From: Cedecea neteri NBRC 105707 = ATCC 33855
GTDB taxonomy: Bacteria; Pseudomonadota; Gammaproteobacteria; Enterobacterales; Enterobacteriaceae
Direction of reading: 5' to 3'
Assembly: GCF_001571265.1 (NCBI RefSeq)
Contig: NZ_BCTL01000058.1
Coordinates: 1 to 33,726, forward strand
DNA length: 33,726 nt
The stretch's first letter is position 1. Every line of letters begins with the position of its first letter. A program made the translations under genes and the position numbers. A model generated the notes under the pieces. That model was not told where the DNA came from, did not search any database, and saw only the letters and a program-made list of their open reading frames with translations. Of the stretch, positions 8,399-19,024 are shown in pieces.

Positions 8399-9943
8399 AT
8401 GGCTGAGTCACAACCGCTACCCGATGCCCCCGGCGGAGCAGAGTATCTGCGCGCGGTATTGCGAGCACCGGTTTACGAAGTCGTGCAGGTAACGCCGCTG
8501 CAGAAAATGGAAAAGCTTTCTTCGCGCCTTGATAACGTCATTCTGGTTAAGCGTGAAGACCGTCAGCCAGTACACAGCTTCAAGCTGCGCGGTGCTTATT
8601 CGATGATTGCTGGGCTGAACAACGAGCAAAAAGCCAGCGGCGTAATCACTGCTTCTGCGGGAAATCACGCTCAGGGCGTGGCGCTTTCGTCCACCCGGCT
8701 TGGTATTAAGTCGCTGATCGTTATGCCCGTGGCCACTGCGGATATCAAAGTCGACGCTGTGCGAGCCTTTGGCGGCGAAGTGTTGCTGCATGGCGCCAAT
8801 TTCGATGAGGCAAAAGCCAAAGCCATAGAACTTTCTCAGCAGCAAGGTTTTACCTACGTGCCTCCGTTTGACCACCCGGCAGTCATCGCCGGGCAGGGTA
8901 CGGTAGCGCTGGAACTGCTGCAGCAGGATGCGCATATCGATCGCGTCTTTGTGCCGGTGGGCGGTGGTGGCCTGGCGGCAGGTGTAGCGGTTCTGATCAA
9001 GCAACTGATGCCGCAAATCAAAGTGATTGCGGTTGAAGCAGAGGATTCTGCCTGCCTGAAAGCGGCGCTGGAAGCCGGGAAGCCGGTTGAGCTGCCGCGC
9101 GTAGGGCTGTTTGCAGAAGGCGTTGCGGTCAAGCGTATCGGCGACGAAACGTTCCGTGTGTGCCAGGAATATCTGGACGACATCATCACCGTGGACAGCG
9201 ACGCTATCTGCGCGGCGATGAAGGATTTGTTCGAAGACGTCCGCGCCGTTGCGGAGCCATCCGGTGCGCTGGCGCTGGCGGGGATGAAAAAATACGTGCA
9301 GCAGCACAACATTCGCGGCGAGCGTCTGGCGCACGTGCTGTCTGGTGCAAACGTGAATTTCCACGGGTTGCGCTATGTCTCTGAGCGCTGTGAATTGGGC
9401 GAGCAGCGGGAAGCGTTGCTGGCGGTCACTATTCCGGAGCAAAAAGGCAGCTTCCTGAAGTTTTGCCAGCTGTTGGGCGGTCGTTCGGTTACCGAGTTCA
9501 ATTACCGCTACGCCAGCTCCGACAATGCCTGCATTTTTGTTGGAGTGCGCCTGACTCGTGGTCTGGAAGAGCGTAAAGAGATCATTGCTCAACTGAGCGA
9601 GGGTGGCTACGGCGTGGTGGATCTCTCCGACGATGAGATGGCGAAACTGCACGTTCGCTACATGGTTGGCGGGCGGCCTTCTAAGCCGCTGCGCGAACGG
9701 TTGTACAGCTTCGAATTCCCTGAATCGCCGGGGGCGCTGCTGAAGTTCTTGAGCACGCTAGGGACACACTGGAATATTTCTCTGTTCCACTACCGTAGCC
9801 ACGGTACCGACTACGGGCGTGTCCTGGCGGCGTTTGAGCTGGGTGAAAATGAGCCAGACTTCGAAACCCGGCTCAACGAACTGGGCTACGAATGCCACGA
9901 CGAAACTCAAAACCCGGCGTTCCGTTTCTTCCTGGCGGGTTAG
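8399..9943 (+). CDS. ilvA: Biosynthetic threonine deaminase IlvA
   Basis: A 514-residue PLP enzyme that converts threonine to 2-ketobutyrate, the committed step to isoleucine. The catalytic domain spans about residues 1-320, with Schiff-base K62 in HSFKLRGAYSM and the phosphate-binding GGGGLAAG loop. Two ACT-like regulatory domains follow, starting near residues 338 (VTIPEQKGSFLKF) and 434 (FPESPGALLKF), where isoleucine inhibits and valine activates. GGAGG inside the end of ilvD serves as its ribosome binding site. It is the last gene of the operon. Its stop overlaps the end of the convergent ilvY, and its terminator lies inside ilvY. Confidence 0.97.
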   Translation: MAESQPLPDAPGGAEYLRAVLRAPVYEVVQVTPLQKMEKLSSRLDNVILVKREDRQPVHSFKLRGAYSMIAGLNNEQKASGVITASAGNHAQGVALSSTRLGIKSLIVMPVATADIKVDAVRAFGGEVLLHGANFDEAKAKAIELSQQQGFTYVPPFDHPAVIAGQGTVALELLQQDAHIDRVFVPVGGGGLAAGVAVLIKQLMPQIKVIAVEAEDSACLKAALEAGKPVELPRVGLFAEGVAVKRIGDETFRVCQEYLDDIITVDSDAICAAMKDLFEDVRAVAEPSGALALAGMKKYVQQHNIRGERLAHVLSGANVNFHGLRYVSERCELGEQREALLAVTIPEQKGSFLKFCQLLGGRSVTEFNYRYASSDNACIFVGVRLTRGLEERKEIIAQLSEGGYGVVDLSDDEMAKLHVRYMVGGRPSKPLRERLYSFEFPESPGALLKFLSTLGTHWNISLFHYRSHGTDYGRVLAAFELGENEPDFETRLNELGYECHDETQNPAFRFFLAG

Positions 9944-10833
9944 TGGCTGCCGGGCAGTAACTTCCAGAACGCGCTGATAAGCGGCTCATTGAGCCGCTTT
10001 TTTTGTACGCAAACGCCCAGTTCAAACGGGGCTTTCTCATCGTTACGCTCGAGGATCAGCACGCGATTACGTACCGGCTCGGGGCTGTTTTCCAGCACGA
10101 TTTCCGGGATTAGCGCAACCCCGCACCCCAGCGCCACCATTGACACCATAGCTTCATGCCCGGCAACGGTAGCGTAAATCACCGGGTTACTGATTTTCTG
10201 GCGGCGGAACCACAGTTCTATTCGGCGGCGAACGGGCCCCTGCTCGGGCATGATAAACGGAATCTTAGCCCAGTCTGGCTCCGGCTGGCTCACCTGCACC
10301 CGTACCGGGCAAGGCAACGCTGGGGCGATTAAAGCAACGGATAAGTTTTCCAGCATGGAGAAAGCCACGCCAGGCGGAAGGGATTCTGGTTTTCCGGCGA
10401 TCGCCAGGTCGGCTTCATTGGAATCAACTTTTTCTACCGCATCCGCGGCGTCACCGGTGGTCAGCTTAATTTCAACGGAAGGATGCTCAGCCCGGAAACG
10501 ATCCAAAATGGGTGGCAGATGACTGTAGGCGGCGGTCACCGAGCAGAAGAGATGCAGCTCTCCGCTCAGGGAAGGCCCCTGCTGGCCAAGCGTGTGGCGC
10601 ATCTGCTGATATTGCAGCAGCGTGTGCTGGGCAAACTGCCGTAATTGTTCGCCAGCTTCGGTTAGCGTCACGGTGCGGTTATCACGCAAAAACAGAGATT
10701 GCCCCAGGTCGTCTTCAAGCCGCTGGATCTGGCGCGAAAGCGTGGAAGGGCTGACGTGCATGGCTCGCGCGCTACGCCCGAAATGGCGGCTTTCGGCCAG
10801 GTGCAGAAAGGTTTTCAGATCGCGTAAATCCAT
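9940..10833 (-). CDS. ilvY: LysR-type activator of ilvC, IlvY
   Basis: A 297-residue LysR-type regulator nearly identical to E. coli IlvY. It has an N-terminal helix-turn-helix (RSARAMHVSPSTLSRQIQRLE, about residues 20-40) and a C-terminal inducer-binding domain. With acetolactate or acetohydroxybutyrate it activates ilvC and it represses itself. I chose the ATG at 10833 (MDLRDLKTF) as in E. coli; ATG at 10839 and TTG at 10842 are in frame and closer to the GAGG on the minus strand. The last 4 bp overlap the end of ilvA tail to tail. A weak hairpin (AACCCG/CGGGTT, 9911-9941) inside ilvA might terminate ilvY. Confidence 0.96.
   Translation of the reverse strand: MDLRDLKTFLHLAESRHFGRSARAMHVSPSTLSRQIQRLEDDLGQSLFLRDNRTVTLTEAGEQLRQFAQHTLLQYQQMRHTLGQQGPSLSGELHLFCSVTAAYSHLPPILDRFRAEHPSVEIKLTTGDAADAVEKVDSNEADLAIAGKPESLPPGVAFSMLENLSVALIAPALPCPVRVQVSQPEPDWAKIPFIMPEQGPVRRRIELWFRRQKISNPVIYATVAGHEAMVSMVALGCGVALIPEIVLENSPEPVRNRVLILERNDEKAPFELGVCVQKKRLNEPLISAFWKLLPGSH
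9979..10004 (+). terminator. ilvGMEDA terminator nested in ilvY
   Basis: AAGCGGCTC and GAGCCGCTT form a perfect 9-bp stem with a 3-nt loop, and the + strand continues with a seven-T run (9998-10004). It lies 36 nt past the ilvA stop, inside the coding sequence for the IlvY C-terminal KKRLNEPL segment. On the minus strand no U-run follows the stem, so it acts only on the ilvA transcript. Confidence 0.9.
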
Positions 10834-10856
10834 GGTCATCAAGCCTCGTTTTTGTA

Positions 10857-10893
10857 TTGCAATAATCGCAACACGACGTTGTTAATATATCAA
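10857..10893. promoter_or_regulatory. Tandem IlvY operators
   Basis: Two LysR-type boxes lie in the divergent ilvY-ilvC gap: TTGC-N7-GCAA (10857-10871) and TTG-N9-CAA (10879-10893). Each contains the T-N11-A core, and their centres are 22 bp apart, about two helical turns. This fits a tetramer binding one face of the DNA, with the second box next to the ilvC promoter. In E. coli two IlvY operators occupy the same gap. Confidence 0.75.
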
Positions 10894-10922
10894 TTTAAGC
10901 AACACATTTCCTGTCATATAGT
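10894..10922 (+). promoter_or_regulatory. Candidate ilvC promoter
   Basis: TATAGT (10917-10922) is a good -10 element. The -35 position at 17-bp spacing reads TTTAAG (10894-10899), which is poor and touches the second IlvY box. A weak -35 next to an activator site is what an IlvY-dependent promoter should look like. The assignment is by position and has not been mapped. Confidence 0.45.
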
Positions 10923-10998
10923 GGATTCATTCTAGGCAGCACGACACGGCTGCAGAGCCCTTACAATAAGCACAACACGACACATACGGAGTTCTACG

Positions 10999-12474
10999 AT
11001 GGCTAATTATTTCAACACTTTGAACCTGCGTCAGCAGTTAGCGCAGTTGGGTAAATGTCGCTTCATGGGGCGCGATGAATTCGCCGATGAAGCAAGCTAC
11101 CTCAAAGGTAAAAAAGTCGTCATCGTCGGCTGCGGTGCTCAGGGTCTTAACCAGGGCCTGAACATGCGTGATTCCGGGCTGGATGTTTCCTATGCCCTGC
11201 GTGCTGAAGCTATCGCCGAGAAGCGTGCTTCCTGGCGCAAAGCGACCGAAAACGGTTTCAAAGTCGGGACTTATGAAGAGCTGATCCCGCAGGCGGATCT
11301 GGTTGTTAACCTGACGCCAGACAAACAGCACTCCTCTGTTGTTCAGGCCGTACAGCCGATGATGAAAGACGGCGCGGCGCTGGGCTACTCCCACGGTTTC
11401 AACGTGGTTGAAGTCGGTGAAACTATCCGTAAAGACATCACCGTGGTGATGGTCGCACCTAAGTGCCCTGGCACCGAAGTTCGTGAAGAATATAAGCGTG
11501 GTTTCGGCGTTCCGACCCTTATCGCCGTTCACCCTGAAAACGATCCGAAAGGCGAAGGCATGGCGATTGCCAAAGCTTGGGCTGCGGCAACCGGCGGCCA
11601 CCGTGCGGGCGTGCTGGAGTCTTCCTTCGTTGCTGAAGTGAAGTCTGACCTGATGGGCGAGCAAACTATCCTGTGCGGTATGCTGCAGGCCGGTTCCCTG
11701 CTGTGCTTCGACAAGCTGGTGGCAGAAGGTACTGATGCTTCGTATGCAGAAAAACTGATTCAGTTCGGTTGGGAAACCATCACCGAAGCGCTGAAGCAGG
11801 GCGGGATCACGCTGATGATGGACCGCCTGTCCAACCCGGCAAAAATCCGTGCCAACGCGCTGTCCGAGCAGTTGAAAACCATCATGGCTCCGCTGTTCCA
11901 GAAACATATGGATGACATCATCTCCGGTGAATTCTCCTCCGGCATGATGGCCGACTGGGCTAACGACGACAAGAAACTGCATACCTGGCGTGAAGAGACC
12001 GGCCAGACCGCTTTCGAAACTGCGCCACAGTTTGAAGGTAAGATTTCCGAGCAGGAATACTTCGATAAAGGCGTGTTAATGATCGCGATGGTGAAAGCGG
12101 GCGTTGAGCTGGCCTTCGAAACCATGGTTGATGCCGGCATCATCGAAGAGTCTGCATACTATGAATCCCTGCACGAGCTGCCGCTGATCGCTAACACGAT
12201 TGCTCGTAAGCGTCTGTACGAAATGAACGTGGTTATTTCTGATACCGCTGAGTACGGTAACTACCTGTTCTCCTACGCTGCGGTTCCGCTGCTGAAAGAG
12301 TTCATGACCACGCTGCAGCCGGGCGATTTGGGTAAAGAGATCCCAGCCGCTGCGGTAGACAACGCTCAGCTTCGCGACGTAAATGAAGCCATTCGCAGCC
12401 ACGAAATCGAAAAAGTGGGTAAAAAACTGCGTGGCTATATGACTGATATGAAACGCATTGCTGTTGCTGGCTAA
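10999..12474 (+). CDS. ilvC: Ketol-acid reductoisomerase IlvC (class II)
   Basis: A 491-residue NADPH-dependent enzyme that isomerises and reduces acetolactate or acetohydroxybutyrate to the dihydroxy acids used by IlvD. The Rossmann motif [14 protein letters not shown] lies near residues 40-53. The long form, with a duplicated C-terminal knotted helical domain, is the class II type of enterobacteria and plants. GGAG precedes the ATG. It is divergent from ilvY and induced by it through the shared operator region, and it ends in its own terminator. Confidence 0.98.
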   Translation: MANYFNTLNLRQQLAQLGKCRFMGRDEFADEASYLKGKKVVIVGCGAQGLNQGLNMRDSGLDVSYALRAEAIAEKRASWRKATENGFKVGTYEELIPQADLVVNLTPDKQHSSVVQAVQPMMKDGAALGYSHGFNVVEVGETIRKDITVVMVAPKCPGTEVREEYKRGFGVPTLIAVHPENDPKGEGMAIAKAWAAATGGHRAGVLESSFVAEVKSDLMGEQTILCGMLQAGSLLCFDKLVAEGTDASYAEKLIQFGWETITEALKQGGITLMMDRLSNPAKIRANALSEQLKTIMAPLFQKHMDDIISGEFSSGMMADWANDDKKLHTWREETGQTAFETAPQFEGKISEQEYFDKGVLMIAMVKAGVELAFETMVDAGIIEESAYYESLHELPLIANTIARKRLYEMNVVISDTAEYGNYLFSYAAVPLLKEFMTTLQPGDLGKEIPAAAVDNAQLRDVNEAIRSHEIEKVGKKLRGYMTDMKRIAVAG

Positions 12475-12490
12475 TGTGTTTTTGAAATGA

Positions 12491-12514
12491 AAAAGGCGCT
12501 TCGGCGCCTTTTTT
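12491..12514 (+). terminator. ilvC terminator
   Basis: AAAAGGCGC and GCGCCTTTT form a 9-bp stem with a stable TTCG tetraloop, followed by T residues to 12514. It begins 17 nt after the ilvC stop and separates ilvC from the accessory pair downstream. Confidence 0.95.
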
Positions 12515-12543
12515 GTGCCCGCTATCTTGCCGTCTCTCTTTTT

Positions 12544-12564
12544 ATGTAATATTGTAAGTTACAT
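12544..12564. promoter_or_regulatory. Palindrome over the Rrf2 gene start, likely autoregulatory operator
   Basis: ATGTAA-N9-TTACAT is a perfect 6-bp inverted repeat whose right arm includes the first two bases of the ATG at 12563. It also covers a possible -10 element TATTGT (12550-12555), which lies 17 bp from TTGCCG (12527-12532). Rrf2-family repressors commonly bind such palindromes at their own promoters. The protein bound here is inferred from position only. Confidence 0.5.
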
Positions 12565-13003
12565 GAAAATAAATAACTCCTTCTCAGCAACTTTGCACAT
12601 CCTGCTTCATTTGGAGCAGATGGACAAACCGCTCACATCGGAACAAATGGCTGCCTTTATCGACGGCAATCCGGCGTTTATTCGTAAAGTGCTCGCCGGT
12701 CTGCGCGAGAACAACATCGTCTGCTCGACCAAAGGCCACCACGGCGGCTGGAGGCTATGCCGCCCGGCCAGCGAGGTGACGTTACTGGATATTTATCTGG
12801 CACTGGGATCTCCGGGGCTATTTGCGCTAGGCAATCGCAATGAAAACCCGCAATGCCTGGTGGAGCAGGGAGTCAATCGAGTGATGTCCGAGACTTTTAC
12901 CGCCGCTGAAGAGTTAGTGCTGGCGCGGTTTAAAAGCCTGACATTACAAGATATCGGTAGCGAATTTATTAGCTATTTCAATGAAAAGGGGCATGAGGAA
13001 TGA
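12563..13003 (+). CDS. Rrf2-family transcriptional regulator
   Basis: A 146-residue Rrf2-type winged-helix regulator. The N-terminal half has the family pattern: the FSATLHILLHL helix, the recognition helix around NPAFIRKVLAGLREN (36-50), and the wing with GHHGGWRLCRPASEVTLLDIYLAL (58-81). Its three cysteines, at 54, 66 and 98, do not form the usual cysteine cluster of IscR or NsrR, so it probably does not bind an Fe-S cluster that way. A redox or other small-molecule signal is possible. I chose the ATG at 12563 because the fold begins there; there is no good Shine-Dalgarno sequence. It overlaps the next gene by 4 nt. The pair is absent from this place in E. coli, where ppiC follows ilvC. Confidence 0.82.
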   Translation: MKINNSFSATLHILLHLEQMDKPLTSEQMAAFIDGNPAFIRKVLAGLRENNIVCSTKGHHGGWRLCRPASEVTLLDIYLALGSPGLFALGNRNENPQCLVEQGVNRVMSETFTAAEELVLARFKSLTLQDIGSEFISYFNEKGHEE

Positions 13004-13377
13004 TTTCAACCTTAACCACGGATCTGCCAGTCTGTTTGATGATCGCCCTGGCCGCAGCCAGTATTTCGATGACGATTACGCAAACTGAACTGTTTGCAGG
13101 GTTGCGCAGCTGGACGGCAAAAAAGCATGCGATGCTGGGCCATCTCTTTCAATGTTTCTACTGCCTTAGCCATTGGGTGGTGTTTGCCGGAATGCTGATT
13201 TACCGTCCCTATTTGCTGCACAGCGGGATGCCGGTGATCGACTGGATTATGACGGCTTTTATTACCCTCACGCTGACCACCTTCGTAAACGGCATTATTT
13301 TTAAAGTGTTCCAGATGGCGGTTGGCACGCATTTACTGAAGCATGAAGCTCAGCAGACGCTGCAGTCGACAAAATAA
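13000..13377 (+). CDS. Small membrane protein with CxxC motif, DUF1360-like
   Basis: A 125-residue protein of unknown function with about three hydrophobic stretches: residues 9-26, 54-73 (after the FQCFYCLSHWVVF motif) and about 80-105. The C-x2-C followed by L-x-H-W resembles the DUF1360 family of small integral membrane proteins, which carry a CxxC-L-x-x-W motif. The cysteines lie at the start of a membrane segment and could bind metal or be redox active. It starts inside the stop codon of the Rrf2 gene (ATGA), so the two form an operon and the regulator probably controls it. The family name is my recognition from the motif, not a search result. Confidence 0.65.
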   Translation: MISTLTTDLPVCLMIALAAASISMTITQTELFAGLRSWTAKKHAMLGHLFQCFYCLSHWVVFAGMLIYRPYLLHSGMPVIDWIMTAFITLTLTTFVNGIIFKVFQMAVGTHLLKHEAQQTLQSTK

Positions 13378-13386
13378 AGAGCAAAG

Positions 13387-13411
13387 AAAAGGCCGGATAT
13401 CCCGGCCTTTT
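13387..13411. terminator. Bidirectional terminator between the DUF1360 gene and ppiC
   Basis: AAAAGGCCGG and CCGGCCTTTT form a 10-bp stem with a 5-nt loop. A-rich and T-rich flanks on the two sides let it end both convergent transcripts. It falls directly between the two stop codons. Confidence 0.88.
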
Positions 13412-13413
13412 GC

Positions 13414-15800
<2,387 letters not shown>

Positions 15801-15801
15801 A

Positions 15802-17286
15802 TCAGTTGACGCTGAGTTGCCAGTGAACGTAGCTCTGCCAGAGTTTTTCCTGTTCCAGCAGTTCGGCACCGAGAGGGTGGCAGGCCAGCCAGGTATCGGG
15901 CAATGCCAGATGCAGCGTTTCGCCGTCGGCCTGCAGCTTAATTTCGGGAAGAATGTCGTCCCGGCGGCGGTTTGCAAAAATAATCGCCAGGCGTAACAGG
16001 CGGCAAAGCCTTTCTGCCACACGCGGCGGGACCGCGTTTTGCTGGTGGAGCGAAGAGAGATCGACAGGATTGGTCTGGTTGAGCAGCAGCGTTGCCAGCA
16101 GCTTTTTCTGTGCCGGCGTGTATCCCGGCAAATCCAGATTTCTCACCAGATAGGCCGCATGCTGCGGAGCATGTTTAAAATCGATGCTTAAGCCAATTTC
16201 ATGTAACAGGGCGCTGCTTGCCAGCATCTGCTGACTGAGTGGATCCAGCCCCCACGGCTCTGCGATTTGTGAAGCAAAATTCTGCGCAAGCTGTTCCACG
16301 CGAGCCGCCTGGCTGGTGTCCACCATAAATCGGCGCTGAACGTTACGCAGCGTTCTCTGGCGAATCTCCTGGTCAACTGCAAGATGCAGCATTCCATAAA
16401 CCAAACCTTCTCGCAGCGCACCGCCGGCAAGCGTCATGCATTCAATATCAAGCTGTTGGAAGATAGCGATGAGAATCGCCAGACCGCTTGGGAAAACCAG
16501 CGCCCGCTCCAGCGTGAGCCCTTCAATTTCCAGCTCTTCTAGCCGGCCACACTGAATAGCGCGTTGTTTTAACTGCTGGAGTTTTGCCAGGGTAATGCGT
16601 TCGTCCATCCCCTGCGCCATCATGATTTCCTGCAGCGCCTGCACGGTACCCGAAGCGCCTACACAGATTTTCCAACCGTGGTTTTTCAGCTCATTAATCA
16701 CCGGACTGAGGACTTCTGCAGCCGCCGCTTCAGCAGCCGCAAAATTTTCCTGAGCGAGATTCCTGTCGCTGAAGAAACGCTCCAGCCATGTGACACAGCC
16801 CATTGAGAGGCTGAATAACGAGGTTGTCTGCGCACCGGTGCCGGTCACCAGCTCCGTACTTGCACCGCCGATATCGACCACCAGACGGCGATCGTCGCCG
16901 CCGGTCGTGTGGGCGACGCCCTGATAAATCAGGCGAGCTTCTTCTTCACCGCGAATAACCTGCACCGGGCAACCCAGGATTTCCTGAGCCTTTTGCAGAA
17001 ATACATCGGCATTGACGGCTAGGCGCAGCGTGGCTGTTGCCACTACGCGAATTTGGTTCTGAGGAATGTCCTGAAGGCGTTCGGCAAATAAGCGCAGACA
17101 TTGCCAGCCACGTTCCATGGCTTCCGGGGAGAGAACGCACTCGCTGTTGAGGCCAGCAGCGAGGCGGACTTTTCGTTTAATGCGGGTCAGGGTTTGTATG
17201 CTTCCTGCCACCTCACGCACAACCAACATATGAAAACTGTTAGAACCCAGATCAATTGCTGCATAGAGTGAGGCGGTACTAAGCAT
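15802..17286 (-). CDS. gppA: Guanosine pentaphosphatase/exopolyphosphatase GppA
   Basis: A 494-residue enzyme of the Ppx/GppA family, the same length as in E. coli. It converts pppGpp to ppGpp in the stringent response and can degrade polyphosphate. The ASKHA-fold motifs are [10 protein letters not shown] (10-19), the GEEEARLIY segment and DIGGASTE, followed by the C-terminal HD-like helical region ([11 protein letters not shown]). It lies 8 nt downstream of rhlB on the same strand, forming a rhlB-gppA operon, and has little visible ribosome binding site, so its translation probably depends on rhlB. The region around residues 320-360 is the most divergent from E. coli. Confidence 0.96.
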   Translation of the reverse strand: MLSTASLYAAIDLGSNSFHMLVVREVAGSIQTLTRIKRKVRLAAGLNSECVLSPEAMERGWQCLRLFAERLQDIPQNQIRVVATATLRLAVNADVFLQKAQEILGCPVQVIRGEEEARLIYQGVAHTTGGDDRRLVVDIGGASTELVTGTGAQTTSLFSLSMGCVTWLERFFSDRNLAQENFAAAEAAAAEVLSPVINELKNHGWKICVGASGTVQALQEIMMAQGMDERITLAKLQQLKQRAIQCGRLEELEIEGLTLERALVFPSGLAILIAIFQQLDIECMTLAGGALREGLVYGMLHLAVDQEIRQRTLRNVQRRFMVDTSQAARVEQLAQNFASQIAEPWGLDPLSQQMLASSALLHEIGLSIDFKHAPQHAAYLVRNLDLPGYTPAQKKLLATLLLNQTNPVDLSSLHQQNAVPPRVAERLCRLLRLAIIFANRRRDDILPEIKLQADGETLHLALPDTWLACHPLGAELLEQEKLWQSYVHWQLSVN

Positions 17287-17294
17287 AGATTTTT

Positions 17295-18563
17295 TTAACC
17301 TGCGCGACGACGATTACCACGAGGAGCGCCACCGCGGCGTGGACCGTTGCCTGGGCGGCTACGGGTCAGGCGTTTTGGCGGTGGGAACTCATTTAACAAT
17401 GCTTCAGCGTTATATTTGCTCACCGGAATTGAGTGGCCAATATAGGTTTCAATCGCCGATAAGTTCAGCGCGTAGTCTTCGCACGCGAGGCTGATCGAAT
17501 GACCGCTTGCTCCGGCACGCCCGGTACGACCAATACGGTGAACGTAATCTTCACAGTCGTCTGGCAGATCGTAGTTAAAGACGTGGGTCACCGCTGGGAT
17601 ATGCAGGCCGCGAGCCGCAACGTCGGTTGCAACCAGAATATCCAGATCGCCACGGGTAAACTCTTCCAGGATACGCAGGCGTTTTTTCTGTGCGACATCA
17701 CCCGTTAACAGCCCAACGCGGTGACCATCAGCGGCCAGATGACCCCAAATATCTTCACAGCGGTGTTTGGTGTTCGCGAAGATAATGGCGCGGTCTGGCC
17801 ATTCTTCTTCAATAAGCGTTTGCAGCAGACGCATTTTCTCTTCGTTAGAAGGGTAGAAAAGCTCTTCTTTAATGCGGTGGCCGGTTCTCTGTTCCGGTTC
17901 AACTTCTACATATTCCGCGTTGTTCATCTGCTCGAAAGCCAGTTCACGTACGCGGTAGGAAAGGGTCGCAGAGAACAGCATGTTCAGGCGCTGGGTGACC
18001 GGCGGCATGCGACGGAACAGCCAACGAATATCTTTGATAAAGCCGAGGTCGTACATGCGGTCGGCTTCATCCAGTACCACAACCTGAATGGCACCTAAGT
18101 TAATGTGGTTTTGTTTGGCGTAATCGATCAAACGACCGGTGGTGCCAATCAAAATGTCTACGCCGCTTTCCAGCACTTTCAGCTGTTTATCATAGCCATC
18201 GCCGCCGTAGGCAAGGCCAAGCTTCAGGCCTGTAGCCTGAGCCAGCGGTTCCGCATCAGAGTGAATCTGTACCGCTAACTCGCGGGTTGGCGCCATAATC
18301 AAGGCGCGCGGTTGATTAACCTGACGGTTCTCTGGAACCGGGTGAGAAAGTAAATAGTGGAACGTGGACGTCAGAAACGCCATCGTTTTGCCTGTACCGG
18401 TTTGCGCCTGCCCTGCAACGTCACGATTCGCCAGAGTCAGCGGAAGTGCCAGTGCCTGAATTGGGGTGCAGTTATGGAACCCTTTATTTTCAAGGGCTTC
18501 AATCACCTTAGGGTGCAGGGCGAAGTCGGAAAACTTCTTTTCGGTCAAATGTGTTTTGCTCAT
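17295..18563 (-). CDS. rhlB: DEAD-box RNA helicase RhlB
   Basis: A 422-residue ATP-dependent RNA helicase of the degradosome, one residue longer than E. coli RhlB. Motifs are Walker A AQTGTGKT (53-60), PTRELA (92-97), DEAD (165-168), SAT and [10 protein letters not shown]. It unwinds structured RNA for PNPase and binds RNase E. The C-terminal tail from about residue 395 is Arg/Gly/Pro-rich ([20 protein letters not shown]) and likely binds RNA. It is divergent from trxA across 131 bp and transcribed together with gppA. Confidence 0.97.
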   Translation of the reverse strand: MSKTHLTEKKFSDFALHPKVIEALENKGFHNCTPIQALALPLTLANRDVAGQAQTGTGKTMAFLTSTFHYLLSHPVPENRQVNQPRALIMAPTRELAVQIHSDAEPLAQATGLKLGLAYGGDGYDKQLKVLESGVDILIGTTGRLIDYAKQNHINLGAIQVVVLDEADRMYDLGFIKDIRWLFRRMPPVTQRLNMLFSATLSYRVRELAFEQMNNAEYVEVEPEQRTGHRIKEELFYPSNEEKMRLLQTLIEEEWPDRAIIFANTKHRCEDIWGHLAADGHRVGLLTGDVAQKKRLRILEEFTRGDLDILVATDVAARGLHIPAVTHVFNYDLPDDCEDYVHRIGRTGRAGASGHSISLACEDYALNLSAIETYIGHSIPVSKYNAEALLNEFPPPKRLTRSRPGNGPRRGGAPRGNRRRAG

Positions 18564-18694
18564 AGTGTGGTAGAATATCAGTTTACTATTGCTTTACGAA
18601 AGCACATCCGTTGAAATAAACCGGGTGAAATAAAGTCACCCCAAGTTGGTTAATGCTACACCAACAAGGTAGACATAATCCTGTGGAGTTGAAC

Positions 18695-19024
18695 ATGAGC
18701 GATAAAATTATTCACCTGACTGACGGCAGTTTCGACACGGACGTGCTTCAAGCTGAAGGGTTGATTCTGGTTGATTTCTGGGCAGAGTGGTGTGGTCCGT
18801 GTAAAATGATCGCCCCGATTCTCGACGAGATCGCTGATGAATATCAGGGCAAAATCACCGTAGCTAAGCTGAACATCGACCAGAACCCGGGTACGGCGCC
18901 GAAGTACGGCATCCGTGGTATCCCAACTCTGTTGCTGTTCAAAAATGGCGAAGTCGCTGCGACCAAAGTAGGCGCGCTGTCTAAAGGCCAGTTAAAAGAG
19001 TTCCTCGACGCTAATCTGGCATAA
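18695..19024 (+). CDS. trxA: Thioredoxin 1 TrxA
   Basis: A 109-residue thioredoxin, nearly identical to E. coli TrxA. The redox pair is in WCGPC (C33 and C36 counting Met1), the cis-proline is in RGIPTLLLF, and the buried Asp lies in VDFWAEW. It reduces ribonucleotide reductase, PAPS reductase and other disulfides in the cytoplasm. GGAG at 18685-18688 fixes the start at 18695, and the in-frame ATG at 18653 is upstream of it. The 5' region contains two small hairpins, GGGTGA/TCACCC (18623-18641) and GTTGG/CCAAC (18645-18665), which may belong to the leader. No intrinsic terminator is evident after the gene. Confidence 0.98.
   Translation: MSDKIIHLTDGSFDTDVLQAEGLILVDFWAEWCGPCKMIAPILDEIADEYQGKITVAKLNIDQNPGTAPKYGIRGIPTLLLFKNGEVAATKVGALSKGQLKEFLDANLA

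Noticed and set aside
8417-9652. 411-codon ORF antisense to ilvA
   Set aside because: It lies wholly inside ilvA on the other strand. Its composition is what a shadow of a GC-rich coding frame gives, no family resemblance is visible, and no ribosome binding site supports it.
11038-11982. 314-codon ORF antisense to ilvC
   Set aside because: It lies entirely within a highly conserved enzyme gene, which explains the open frame. No independent evidence.
15833-15848. Short hairpin CTCT-GCC-AGAG with five T residues after rep
   Set aside because: Only a 4-bp stem, inside conserved gppA coding sequence. Too weak to call as the rep terminator.
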